Assembly (NCBI GenBank): GCA_031365375.1 | Contig: JANLXZ010000038.1 | Coordinates: forward strand, 1 to 13,860 | Origin: JAKFWF01 sp031365375 | Lineage (GTDB): Bacteria; Pseudomonadota; Alphaproteobacteria; Rhizobiales; Hyphomicrobiaceae | DNA: 13,860 nucleotides | Direction: 5' to 3' | Shown here: one piece after another, positions 1 to 7,193 of the stretch | Layout: each line of letters begins with the position of its first letter | Position numbering within the stretch: the stretch's first letter is position 1 | Made by a program: the position numbers and the translations under genes | Notes under the pieces: model-generated | Database searches by the model: none | What the model saw: only the letters and a program-made list of their open reading frames with translations | Told to the model about the DNA's origin: nothing

Positions 1-1
1 C

Positions 2-886
2 GAGCAACTCGACGCTGAGCCGTCGCTGATCTCGGTGATCAACTCGTCGTCGCCACTGCGACTCGATGCGCCGATGCTCACCGGCATCATGGAAATGAGT
101 GCGCGCGGCCAAGTGATCATCATGACGCCGTTCACGCTAGCAGGCGCAATGGCGCCGGTGACGATTGCCGGTGCGCTCACGCAGCAGAACGCCGAGGCAC
201 TGGCTGGCATCGCCTTCACGCAAGTTGTGAAGGCCGGTGCACCGGTCGTCTACGGCGGCTTTACATCTAACGTCGATATGAAGTCGGGCGCACCGGCATT
301 CGGCACGCCCGAATACATGAAGGCTCAATTCGTCGGCGGCCAGTTGGCGCGCAGATACAATCTGCCCTACCGCACCTCGAATACGTGCGCGGCCAATACC
401 GTCGACGCACAAGCCGCATGGGAGAGCGTGTTCTCGTTGTGGGGCGCGATCATGGGGGGCGGCAACTTCGTGTTGCACTCGGCAGGCTGGATGGAGGGCG
501 GGCTCACCGCCTCGTTCGAGAAGACGATTGTCGATATCGATCTGCTGCAAATGGTCGCCGAATTCCTAGAGCCGCTCGACGTATCGAGCGATGCTCTCGG
601 ATTGGATGCGATGCGGGAGGTCGGTCCCGGAGGTCACTATTTCGGCGCGGCGCACACCCAAGCTCGCTATCAAAATGCGTTCTATGCGCCGTTGCTTTCG
701 GATTGGCGCAACTTCGAGAGTTGGGCAGAAGCTGGATCTCCGACTGCCATGCAAAAAGCCAACGCGGTGTGGAAAGACACCCTCGCCCGCTACGAGCGCC
801 CAGCGATGGATGCCGCAATCGAAGCCGAACTCGACGCGTTCGTCGCACGCCGCAAGGCCGAAGGTGGAGTGAAGACCGATTTTTGA
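2..886 (+). CDS. Trimethylamine methyltransferase (MttB) family protein, C-terminal part
   Basis: The frame is already open at the left edge, so the N-terminus is missing. About 294 residues are visible, where I would expect roughly 500 for the family. The GTG at 35 is an internal valine, not a start. Seen: Gly/Ala-rich barrel-like segments (for example GGFTSNVDMKSGAPAFGTPE, then a TSNTCAAN stretch, then HSAGWMEGGL) and an acidic C-terminal helix. This matches the MttB superfamily, whose members demethylate quaternary or tertiary amines and pass the methyl group to a corrinoid protein. Methanogen MttB carries pyrrolysine encoded by an in-frame TAG; no in-frame TAG occurs here, so this is a non-pyrrolysine homologue, the class that includes glycine betaine methyltransferases. 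The substrate cannot be read from sequence. No corrinoid protein or second methyltransferase gene is visible. The stop codon is one base from the purH stop on the other strand. Confidence 0.85.
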   Translation, partial: EQLDAEPSLISVINSSSPLRLDAPMLTGIMEMSARGQVIIMTPFTLAGAMAPVTIAGALTQQNAEALAGIAFTQVVKAGAPVVYGGFTSNVDMKSGAPAFGTPEYMKAQFVGGQLARRYNLPYRTSNTCAANTVDAQAAWESVFSLWGAIMGGGNFVLHSAGWMEGGLTASFEKTIVDIDLLQMVAEFLEPLDVSSDALGLDAMREVGPGGHYFGAAHTQARYQNAFYAPLLSDWRNFESWAEAGSPTAMQKANAVWKDTLARYERPAMDAAIEAELDAFVARRKAEGGVKTDF

Positions 887-887
887 G

Positions 888-2477
888 CTAATGCCGGAAG
901 TGCCGCATCGCCGTAAACACCATTGCCAACCCGCGCTCATCTGCGGCTTTGATGACCTCGTCGTCGCGCATGGAGCCGCCGGGCTGAATGACGGCGGTGG
1001 CGCCAGCGTCCGCAGCCGCGAGCAGGCCGTCGGCGAACGGGAAGAACGCATCCGAGGCGACGACCGCACCCTTCGCCAAAGTCTCCGGTAATCCCGCAGC
1101 TTTAGCAGCTTCGGCAGCCTTCCAAGCGGCAATGCGCGAGCTGTCGATGCGGCTCATTTGGCCTGCGCCGATACCGACGGTCGACCCGTCTTTCACGTAC
1201 ACGATGGCGTTCGACTTGACGTGTTTGGCGACCTTGAACGCGAACCGCATGTCGGCGAACTCTGCTTCGGTCGGTTGACGTTTGGTGACAACCTTCATTG
1301 GCGCCGTCTCGATGATGCCGTTATCGCGCGACTGCACAAGCAGCCCGCCTGATACCGAGCGCACCGTAATGCCTGCGGCCGCCGCGTCCGGCAATCCGCC
1401 CGTCGTCAGCAACCGCAAATTCCTCTTCGAGGCGAAAATCGCTTTCGCTTCGGGCGTTGCATCCGGAGCGATCACCACCTCCGTGAAGATTTTGGTAATC
1501 TCCTCGGCAGCCTCCGCATCAATGATACGATTGAGCGCGATGATGCCGCCGAACGCACTCACGGGATCACAACGTAAGGCCGCGAGATATGCCGCCTTCA
1601 AACTAGTTCCCGTTGCCACGCCACACGGGTTAGCGTGCTTGATGATCGCGACGGCCGCGCTCTTGGCCTGATCGAACTCGGCCGCCAGCTCGAACGCGGC
1701 ATCGGTATCGTTGAGGTTATTATAGGACAGCTCCTTGCCTTGGTGCTGAACTGCGGTCGCCACGCCGCGCCGCTGCTCTGGTGTTTTGTAGAACGCTGCC
1801 CACTGGTGCGGGTTTTCGCCGTAGCGTAGCTCCTGAGCGAGCTGCCCGCCGAACGTTCGCCACGTTGGTGCTGTCTGTCCAAGCTCCGCTGCAAACCACG
1901 TGCTGATCGCCGCGTCATAGGCCGCGGTTCGGGCATAGGCTTTGGCGGCGAGCTTTTTGCGCAGGGAAAGCGTCGTCGCGCCGTTGTTGGCGGCAAGCTC
2001 GGCTTCGACCACCGCGTAGTCTTCGGGCGAAACCACCACTACCACGCCGTCGTGATTTTTTGCTGCCGCACGGATCATCGCCGGCCCGCCAATATCGATA
2101 TTCTCGATGCAGTGATCGTAAGCTGCACCCGCAGCAATTGTCGCCTCGAACGGATACAGGTTCACCACCAGTAGATCGATCGGCGCAATACCATGCGCCT
2201 TGGCCGAAGCATCGTGGTCTGGGTTGCCGCGAACGGCGAGCAAACCGCCGTGCACCTTCGGATGCAGCGTCTTCACGCGGCCATCCATCATCTCGGGGAA
2301 GCCGGTGTGCTCCGACACGTCCGTTACCGGCAATCCAGCCGCCTTCAACGCGGCCGAGGTGCCGCCGGTCGAGAGCAACGCAACGCCATGCGCATCCAAC
2401 TTGCGCGCAAACTCGATCAACCCCGTCTTATCTGAAACAGAGAGTAGCGCGCGGCGCACTTTGACTAGATCACTCAT
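888..2477 (-). CDS. purH: Bifunctional AICAR transformylase / IMP cyclohydrolase
   Basis: Catalyses the last two steps of de novo purine synthesis in the cytoplasm: AICAR plus 10-formyl-THF gives FAICAR, which is cyclised to IMP. The 529-residue length is normal. The N-terminal methylglyoxal-synthase-like IMP cyclohydrolase domain spans about residues 6-150, with STGGT at 36-40 and the MMDGRVKTLHPK stretch at 63-74. The transformylase domain follows, with YGENPHQ at 219-225 and the catalytic Lys-His pair at 280-281 in IIKHANPCG. The ATG at 2477-2475 lies inside the end of the upstream heparinase-like gene, sharing eight bases (ATGAGTGA), which suggests translational coupling. It is probably the last gene of the htpX-rsmB-heparinase-purH operon. 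It converges on the MttB-family gene with a one-base gap, leaving no room for a separate terminator. No anomalies seen in the domains. Confidence 0.98.
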   Translation of the reverse strand: MSDLVKVRRALLSVSDKTGLIEFARKLDAHGVALLSTGGTSAALKAAGLPVTDVSEHTGFPEMMDGRVKTLHPKVHGGLLAVRGNPDHDASAKAHGIAPIDLLVVNLYPFEATIAAGAAYDHCIENIDIGGPAMIRAAAKNHDGVVVVVSPEDYAVVEAELAANNGATTLSLRKKLAAKAYARTAAYDAAISTWFAAELGQTAPTWRTFGGQLAQELRYGENPHQWAAFYKTPEQRRGVATAVQHQGKELSYNNLNDTDAAFELAAEFDQAKSAAVAIIKHANPCGVATGTSLKAAYLAALRCDPVSAFGGIIALNRIIDAEAAEEITKIFTEVVIAPDATPEAKAIFASKRNLRLLTTGGLPDAAAAGITVRSVSGGLLVQSRDNGIIETAPMKVVTKRQPTEAEFADMRFAFKVAKHVKSNAIVYVKDGSTVGIGAGQMSRIDSSRIAAWKAAEAAKAAGLPETLAKGAVVASDAFFPFADGLLAAADAGATAVIQPGGSMRDDEVIKAADERGLAMVFTAMRHFRH

Positions 2478-4176
2478 CGATTAGCTCCATACTCCAGCGA
2501 ACTTCGCTTTCGCCAAAGGTCGCCCCCCGCAATACAATCTGAAAGGATGAACGAGGTCCGGTAATTTCCGCGTAGTGCACGCTGTCCTCGATTGAAAGAG
2601 TGGCGCCGGTGGCCTCGAAACGCCAGCGCCGGCCATCACCCAAGGTCAGGTGGACTTGGTCGCCGGCCTCGGAGTACTCACATTCGACATTGGCATCCAA
2701 ATGGAAATGGATCGCGAACGGCACGTCCTGCGGCAGGCGGAGTTGTCCGCGTTGCGGGCCGAGGCGATCGACACCGGCAAACCGCCTACCAGCCGCGTTG
2801 ATTTCGATCCGGCGACGATGCAGCAATTTGAACTTTAGGAAGTAGCCGTCGTGAAACGCCTCGGCCTCGCAGCCACCCTCAATGTCGCGCGAACGACATT
2901 CTACCCCGTCCGGACCACTGATCGGCACGCCGCCGACCAGTGCTTCCAAGCGGTCGTTGCGCACGAGCTTCGAAGACGATCTGCCGCCGAGACAAACCGT
3001 GTTGTGGCTTGCCGTCGCGCGCGCGGCCGACGACCATTCTTCATTGGCAGAAACGGGTGCTCCCCCGTTGACGAATATTGCATGCGCGCCGGAGCTGACC
3101 TCGATCGACAGGCAGCCTGCGTGGGCAAATCCCGCGAGTTCCAACTCTGGCGGACCACCTATGTCCATGAGGATTACGAGCGAGCCGCGCTCAAGCCGCA
3201 AATATTTGGAATGACTAGCACTTGCCAACTTATCATGCGGACGATCGTCGTAAGCCAGCACGGTCGATAGGACATCGATCATATGTGCAGACATGCCATT
3301 GAAGCGGCCCAGCCGCCCGTCACCCAGCCGCATGAACTGTACCATTTTTAACATCCGCCGCACGGCATCATCAAAACCGTCGGGAAGTTTGCGCTCGCGC
3401 GTGACGAAGCACTGCCGGAGGGGGAGAAAATCCAAAAGCAATTCGACCAGCGCGCCGGGGTTGCGGGTAACGTGTCCGCCATCGGCCAGAATTTGCTTGT
3501 CGAGCTCAGCCTTGAAGGCCGATCCCAGTGGCTCGAGACAATGATCGTGCCCGGCGATGCAAAGCGCTCCCATCAGCAAGGCCGTTAGCGTTTCGAGGCG
3601 CTGCTGCCCTTCCGGCGCATCCCCCCACGTTGCCGACAAATGGACGAAATGATCGGCCAGACAGTCGGTCGTCACATCGTAAGTTGCCTGATCGATCCTA
3701 TCAAGAATGAGAGGCGCATTGACGATCCACGACATCATACGACGGCCCGCGATTGCAGGCTCCCAGATCATGCCGTTCGATGGCCGGCCATGCGCTCGTT
3801 GCCAGTCCGCCATTAACGCCAATGCGTCATCGCGTGCACCGACGTGTCCAGCCGCATAGAAATGACGCAGCCAACCGAAACCGTGCAACTCACGCGCCCA
3901 GGTGGGATTCGGTGGCACCACATCGAATACTGATCGCCCCTCTAACATTGCCACGGTACCGGCAAGGCCGAAATGCCCGAATTCCACTTCACTGGGAAAA
4001 CTTGGATCGCTACTGCGCAAATCTTGCGGGACGATGAGCAGCTTGTCGGCGATCGGTGCGCCATAACGCCATTTCAACATAGACGATCGCTTCAGCCGCG
4101 CGGATGCGGACCGGCACGACCGGTCGACCATGAGCTTCGCCAGCCGGGTCTGCTCGGCGAGCGTCAGCCGCGACAT
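2470..4176 (-). CDS. Heparinase II/III family protein
   Basis: A 568-residue protein if translated from the ATG at 4176-4174 (MSRLTLAEQT). A TTG at 4191 would add five residues; neither has a strong Shine-Dalgarno, and I prefer ATG. The layout fits polysaccharide lyases of the heparinase II/III fold: an N-terminal helical toroid (about 1-300, Trp-rich, with FGHFGLAGTV and WARELHGFGWLRHF) and a C-terminal beta-sandwich with HAGCLSIEVSSGAHAIFVNG and a SHNTVCLGG segment, the place where the family carries its H-x-T type signature. No signal peptide or membrane segment is seen at the N-terminus, which is odd for an enzyme acting on extracellular glycans. Family members cleave uronic-acid polysaccharides, but the substrate here is unknown. 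It lies 81 bp downstream of rsmB and overlaps purH by 8 bp, so it is probably co-transcribed with housekeeping genes. A cell-envelope role is only inference. Confidence 0.88.
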   Translation of the reverse strand: MSRLTLAEQTRLAKLMVDRSCRSASARLKRSSMLKWRYGAPIADKLLIVPQDLRSSDPSFPSEVEFGHFGLAGTVAMLEGRSVFDVVPPNPTWARELHGFGWLRHFYAAGHVGARDDALALMADWQRAHGRPSNGMIWEPAIAGRRMMSWIVNAPLILDRIDQATYDVTTDCLADHFVHLSATWGDAPEGQQRLETLTALLMGALCIAGHDHCLEPLGSAFKAELDKQILADGGHVTRNPGALVELLLDFLPLRQCFVTRERKLPDGFDDAVRRMLKMVQFMRLGDGRLGRFNGMSAHMIDVLSTVLAYDDRPHDKLASASHSKYLRLERGSLVILMDIGGPPELELAGFAHAGCLSIEVSSGAHAIFVNGGAPVSANEEWSSAARATASHNTVCLGGRSSSKLVRNDRLEALVGGVPISGPDGVECRSRDIEGGCEAEAFHDGYFLKFKLLHRRRIEINAAGRRFAGVDRLGPQRGQLRLPQDVPFAIHFHLDANVECEYSEAGDQVHLTLGDGRRWRFEATGATLSIEDSVHYAEITGPRSSFQIVLRGATFGESEVRWSMELIDE

Positions 4177-4257
4177 GGTTGTATTATCCAATCCATGCTT
4201 GATCGAATAACCATGTGCGGGCCGCTAAACAAGTGTGGCGGCCGACAAGTCTGTGCA

Positions 4258-5616
4258 TCAAGCAATCCGAACCAGCCGCGCCGCGTAAAATCCATCGAGC
4301 CCGGACAGTCCGGGAATTTCGCCCGGGGCGTGGAAAGGCAGCGTACGCAAATCACCGTCCTTAGTGACCCAATCAGCGTCGCCGCCAAATTCTTGGGACC
4401 CGATCGGTTCTCGCCTGACATGGTGATTGGCGGCGAGCAGGCGTTCGATGTGCTCAGCCCCTTCTTCCGGCTCCAGCGAGCACGTGCAAAACACGATAGT
4501 TCCACCAACCTTCACCAAAGTCACCGCGTGATCGAGCAAACGCGCCTGCAGTGGCACCAATTTCGCCATGTCGGTCGATCGTTTGAGGTGAAGGATATCG
4601 GGGTGACGCCGGATGGTGCCGGTCGCCGAGCAGGGGGCATCGAGCAGCACCGCATCGAATAGCTCAGCCGGTGCCCAAGTGGAGGCATCGGCCGCAACGA
4701 CGTCCGCAGTCAAATTTAGACGCGCCAAGTTGGCCGACAGTCGCGACAACCGTTCCCTCGATTGATCGACTGCCGTGACCAGCGCGCCGCGGGCGGCCAG
4801 CGACGCCGTCTTGCCGCCTGGAGCCGCGCAAAGGTCGGCAATGCGGCGCCCGTCCACATCACCTAGTAATTTGGCGGGAATTGCCGCAGCAGCATCCTGG
4901 ACCCACCAGCCGCCTTCGAGATAGCCGGAAAGGTCTTCGATGCGCCCCTCGGCCAGCATTCGCAACGTACCGGTCGGCAATATCGTCGCCCCCAAGCGCT
5001 TTGCCCAACCAGCCGGATCGTCCTTCACGCTAATATCGAGAGGAGCCTGGGAAAGGGATGCTTCGGCAATCCTCAGCGCCGTCGTCTCGCCGTAGGCTGT
5101 GACCCAGCGTGGCCAAAGCCAATCGGGAATGTTTAAGCGGCCTGCGGCGGTTTGCGCGGCAATAATTTCACGCCCCCGTTCTGACGTGCGCCGCAGAACC
5201 GCGTTCGCGAGCTTACCAAACCGACGCGCACCGCCGTCGTGCCGGCACTGCTCCACGGCGATATTGATCACCGCATGCGGGGCCGATTCGAGAAACAAAA
5301 GCTGGGCTGCCGCCGTCAGCAAAATCGGGGACAGATTTCCTCGCTTGTCGGGAAGCGGCTTGTCGAGAAACGTTGCGAGAACAGCTTCCAACTGCCCTTG
5401 CCGGCGCAGAACCGTTGAGGCGATCATGCGCGCCAGTGCCCGATCGCGCGGTTCGAGTTCTTTGAACTGCGGCAGGCCATGCGCTCTGGCGATCGCATCA
5501 TCCAAAGCGCGTCCGTCGCGTAGAACCGCTGCAACCAGAAGTACGGCGAGTTGCCGGGCTTGGAAACCGGAGGGCAATCGCGCAGCGCTTCCGCCGTGAA
5601 CACCTGTGTAACCCAT
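4258..5616 (-). CDS. rsmB: RsmB/NOP family 16S rRNA (cytosine-C5)-methyltransferase
   Basis: A SAM-dependent RNA m5C methyltransferase; RsmB (Fmu/Sun) modifies C967 of 16S rRNA before 30S assembly. From the ATG at 5616-5614 it is 452 residues, close to E. coli RsmB (429). The NusB-like RNA-binding domain covers about 20-155. The methyltransferase domain has the SAM-binding DLCAAPGGKT at 261-270, motif IV DAPCSATG at 326-333 (Cys329) and motif VI TCS with the catalytic Cys379. I chose this start because GGAG and GAGG lie just upstream (within 5620-5630) and because longer versions would run 120 bases into htpX. It begins 5 bp after the htpX stop, indicating an operon. The NusB plus methyltransferase layout favours RsmB over other NOP2/Sun enzymes such as RsmF; the exact target base is inferred from the family. 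Confidence 0.95.
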   Translation of the reverse strand: MGYTGVHGGSAARLPSGFQARQLAVLLVAAVLRDGRALDDAIARAHGLPQFKELEPRDRALARMIASTVLRRQGQLEAVLATFLDKPLPDKRGNLSPILLTAAAQLLFLESAPHAVINIAVEQCRHDGGARRFGKLANAVLRRTSERGREIIAAQTAAGRLNIPDWLWPRWVTAYGETTALRIAEASLSQAPLDISVKDDPAGWAKRLGATILPTGTLRMLAEGRIEDLSGYLEGGWWVQDAAAAIPAKLLGDVDGRRIADLCAAPGGKTASLAARGALVTAVDQSRERLSRLSANLARLNLTADVVAADASTWAPAELFDAVLLDAPCSATGTIRRHPDILHLKRSTDMAKLVPLQARLLDHAVTLVKVGGTIVFCTCSLEPEEGAEHIERLLAANHHVRREPIGSQEFGGDADWVTKDGDLRTLPFHAPGEIPGLSGLDGFYAARLVRIA

Positions 5617-5621
5617 CAACC

Positions 5622-6587
5622 TCAACTCCAGGGGCCGCGCTGAGCGCCGCGATCCAATGGCGGCAACACCCGGCCTGTAGCTGGCGCAATCCGCGGCAAG
5701 AACGTGGCGCCCGGCACACCCGGCGCTAGCCCCCACTCCTGCGCGAGCTTTTCAAGTTCCGCAACCCTGTTCTCGGTACTTGGATGAGTAGAGAAAAAAT
5801 TATCCATACCACGCCCGGTCAACGGATTGACGATGAACATGTGAGCCGAGGCGGGAATGCGCTGAACCGTTTCATTGCGCACCCCGCTACGTACTGCGTT
5901 CTGAATCTTCACCAGCGCCGAGGCGAGCCACAATGGATTGCCGCAGATCCGGGCTCCGATTTGGTCGGCCTGATATTCGCGAGAACGGCTGATCGCCATG
6001 TGCACCATTGTCGCCGCGAATGGCGCCACCAGTGCAGCGACTACAGTTCCGAACATTCCTGTGCGCTCATTACGACTGCCGCCAAACAACATGCCGAACT
6101 GCAGCATGTTGGCAAACATCGAGATGGCCCCTCCAATCGATGCGGCAACTGTCATCGTCAGCGTATCGCGGTTTTTAATATGGGCAAGTTCGTGTGCCAT
6201 CACGCCGGAGATTTCCTCGGTCGAAAGCATGTCGATCAGACCGGTTGATGCACAAAGTGCGGAGTTTTGTGGGTTTCGCCCGGTCGCGAAGGCGTTCGGC
6301 TGCGGCGAATTCATAACGTAGAGCCGGGGCTTCGGTAGCTCCGCGCGTTTGCTCAGTTGTTCGACAAGGTGGTGGAAATCCGGCGCCGTGCGTTCGTCGA
6401 CTTCTTTCGCGCCGTGCAGACGCAGCACGATCCTGTCTGATTTCCAATATGTTACAAGGTTCATCACGAGCGCTACGGCGAAGGCAATCATCAGGCCTCC
6501 CCTGCCTCCCACCAGCGCTCCCATGCCGAGAAATATGCCGGTCATAAAGAGAAGTAGCAGTCCGGTTTTAAGGAAGTTGCTCGGCAT
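5622..6587 (-). CDS. htpX: Membrane zinc metalloprotease HtpX
   Basis: An integral inner-membrane M48 peptidase that degrades misfolded or damaged membrane proteins alongside FtsH. From ATG 6587 it has 321 residues, slightly longer than E. coli HtpX (293); the extra length is a C-terminal tail rich in Pro and Gly after about residue 285. Two N-terminal membrane segments lie at about 8-26 and 30-47. The zinc site HELAH is at 132-136, and the third ligand is Glu204 in SREYQAD. Further hydrophobic stretches at about 145-170 and 180-200 fit the family. The conserved STHPSTENRV stretch is at 266-275. ATG 6587 is preferred over the ATG at 6593 because the GAGGG at 6594-6598 is six bases from the first but abuts the second. 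It heads the rsmB-heparinase-purH cluster and is divergent from the SDHAF4-like gene. Confidence 0.95.
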   Translation of the reverse strand: MPSNFLKTGLLLLFMTGIFLGMGALVGGRGGLMIAFAVALVMNLVTYWKSDRIVLRLHGAKEVDERTAPDFHHLVEQLSKRAELPKPRLYVMNSPQPNAFATGRNPQNSALCASTGLIDMLSTEEISGVMAHELAHIKNRDTLTMTVAASIGGAISMFANMLQFGMLFGGSRNERTGMFGTVVAALVAPFAATMVHMAISRSREYQADQIGARICGNPLWLASALVKIQNAVRSGVRNETVQRIPASAHMFIVNPLTGRGMDNFFSTHPSTENRVAELEKLAQEWGLAPGVPGATFLPRIAPATGRVLPPLDRGAQRGPWS

Positions 6588-6707
6588 TCGCATCCCTCGC
6601 ATCGCATATGGGCTGTCCCATGGGCGTGACCCACGTGACTTATATGAATTGCTCCATATATAAGAAGGCGAGCAGCGCTGTCCCAGTGCGGGACTGGAGA
6701 TCCAACG
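6588..6707. promoter_or_regulatory. Divergent htpX / SDHAF4-like promoter region with an AT-rich dyad
   Basis: These 120 bp must carry the start signals for both divergent genes. An AT-rich island holds a perfect 7+7 inverted repeat, CTTATAT (6639-6645) and ATATAAG (6658-6664), separated by 12 bases; either arm could act as a -10-like element for one direction. A second small dyad, CCAGT (6683-6687) with ACTGG (6693-6697), sits just before the Shine-Dalgarno GGAG of the rightward gene. I could not place convincing -35 boxes, so individual promoters are not called. In E. coli htpX is stress-induced; whether that holds here cannot be read from this sequence. Confidence 0.5.
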
Positions 6708-6935
6708 ATGAACAATCCAGATCAACCGGCTACGGAGCAGACGCTGTCTCACGATAATTTACTCGCTCGCAAACTCAGCCCACAGGCACAGCGCGCACTT
6801 GCGGAAGCAGCCGAGCGCCGGCGTATTCGCGACGAACAGACAGCATCGCGCCCGAAAGAGATTGGAGGCCGAGACGGTCTTGATCCTGTTCGATATGGGG
6901 ACTGGGAAAAGGGTGGGATCGCCTGGGACTTCTAA
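6708..6935 (+). CDS. Succinate dehydrogenase assembly factor 4 (SDHAF4/DUF1674) family protein
   Basis: A small soluble protein of 75 residues. Its conserved C-terminal block, residues 50-75, has the KEIGGRDGLDPVRYGDWEKG core and ends in DF, which is the DUF1674 signature. The mitochondrial members (Sdh8/SDHAF4) bind the flavinylated SdhA subunit and promote assembly of succinate dehydrogenase; the bacterial role is inferred by homology. The N-terminal half (residues 1-48) is charged, Ala/Arg-rich and probably helical or disordered. The start is supported by GGAG at 6696-6699, eight bases before the ATG. The gene is divergent from htpX, and no sdh genes are present in the window. Very short members of this family are often missed in annotation. 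Confidence 0.9.
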   Translation: MNNPDQPATEQTLSHDNLLARKLSPQAQRALAEAAERRRIRDEQTASRPKEIGGRDGLDPVRYGDWEKGGIAWDF

Positions 6936-7160
6936 GTTCGGTGCTAGGGTGTCCGAAATCGGTACGGCGGCCTGGAATATGAAGCTCACGACCAATCAAA
7001 GCCTGCCACCCATTCCGTCAGCCTTGAACAAAAGTCAAATTATTGTTTCATTTCAACAAGATAGGTAAATTTAAATCAGCCTTTAATCGTTTGTAAACTG
7101 TCATAGACGTCAGCCACCGCGTCGCTCGTTTCGGGCATCCAGGTTGCATTCCCCTCAGCA

Positions 7161-7187
7161 AAGCGGTCCGCCGCTTCGCCACGGAGG
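7161..7187 (+). promoter_or_regulatory. UNCG-type hairpin next to the Shine-Dalgarno of the Tad-like/VWA gene
   Basis: AAGCGG (7161-7166) and CCGCTT (7171-7176) form a perfect six-base stem closed by the four-base loop TCCG, which fits the very stable UNCG tetraloop class in RNA. The hairpin ends six bases before the strong Shine-Dalgarno GGAGG (7183-7187), itself six bases from the ATG at 7194. It would leave the ribosome site free while structuring the end of the leader. A role in mRNA stability or translation is inference. Confidence 0.4.
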
Positions 7188-7193
7188 AATGAG

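Noticed and set aside
4197..4662. Long plus-strand open frame opposite rsmB
   Set aside because: It is antisense to a well-conserved methyltransferase domain, and its translation is low-complexity in character with no recognisable family.
5617..5736. Longer N-terminus for rsmB (40 extra residues from 5736)
   Set aside because: It would overlap the htpX C-terminus almost entirely; ATG 5616 has a good Shine-Dalgarno and fits the family length.
6588..6752. Longer N-terminus for htpX (55 extra residues)
   Set aside because: It would run into the SDHAF4-like coding region and lacks the hydrophobic start typical of HtpX; ATG 6587 has GAGGG at proper spacing.
6799..7068. Open frame of 89 codons overlapping the SDHAF4-like gene
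   Set aside because: Out of frame with a conserved DUF1674 protein, and its second half runs through the AT-rich promoter region.
6936..7193. tRNA or small RNA gene in the gap before the Tad-like/VWA gene
   Set aside because: No cloverleaf arms or T-loop signature were found; only AT-rich promoter-like sequence and the short hairpin at 7161-7176.
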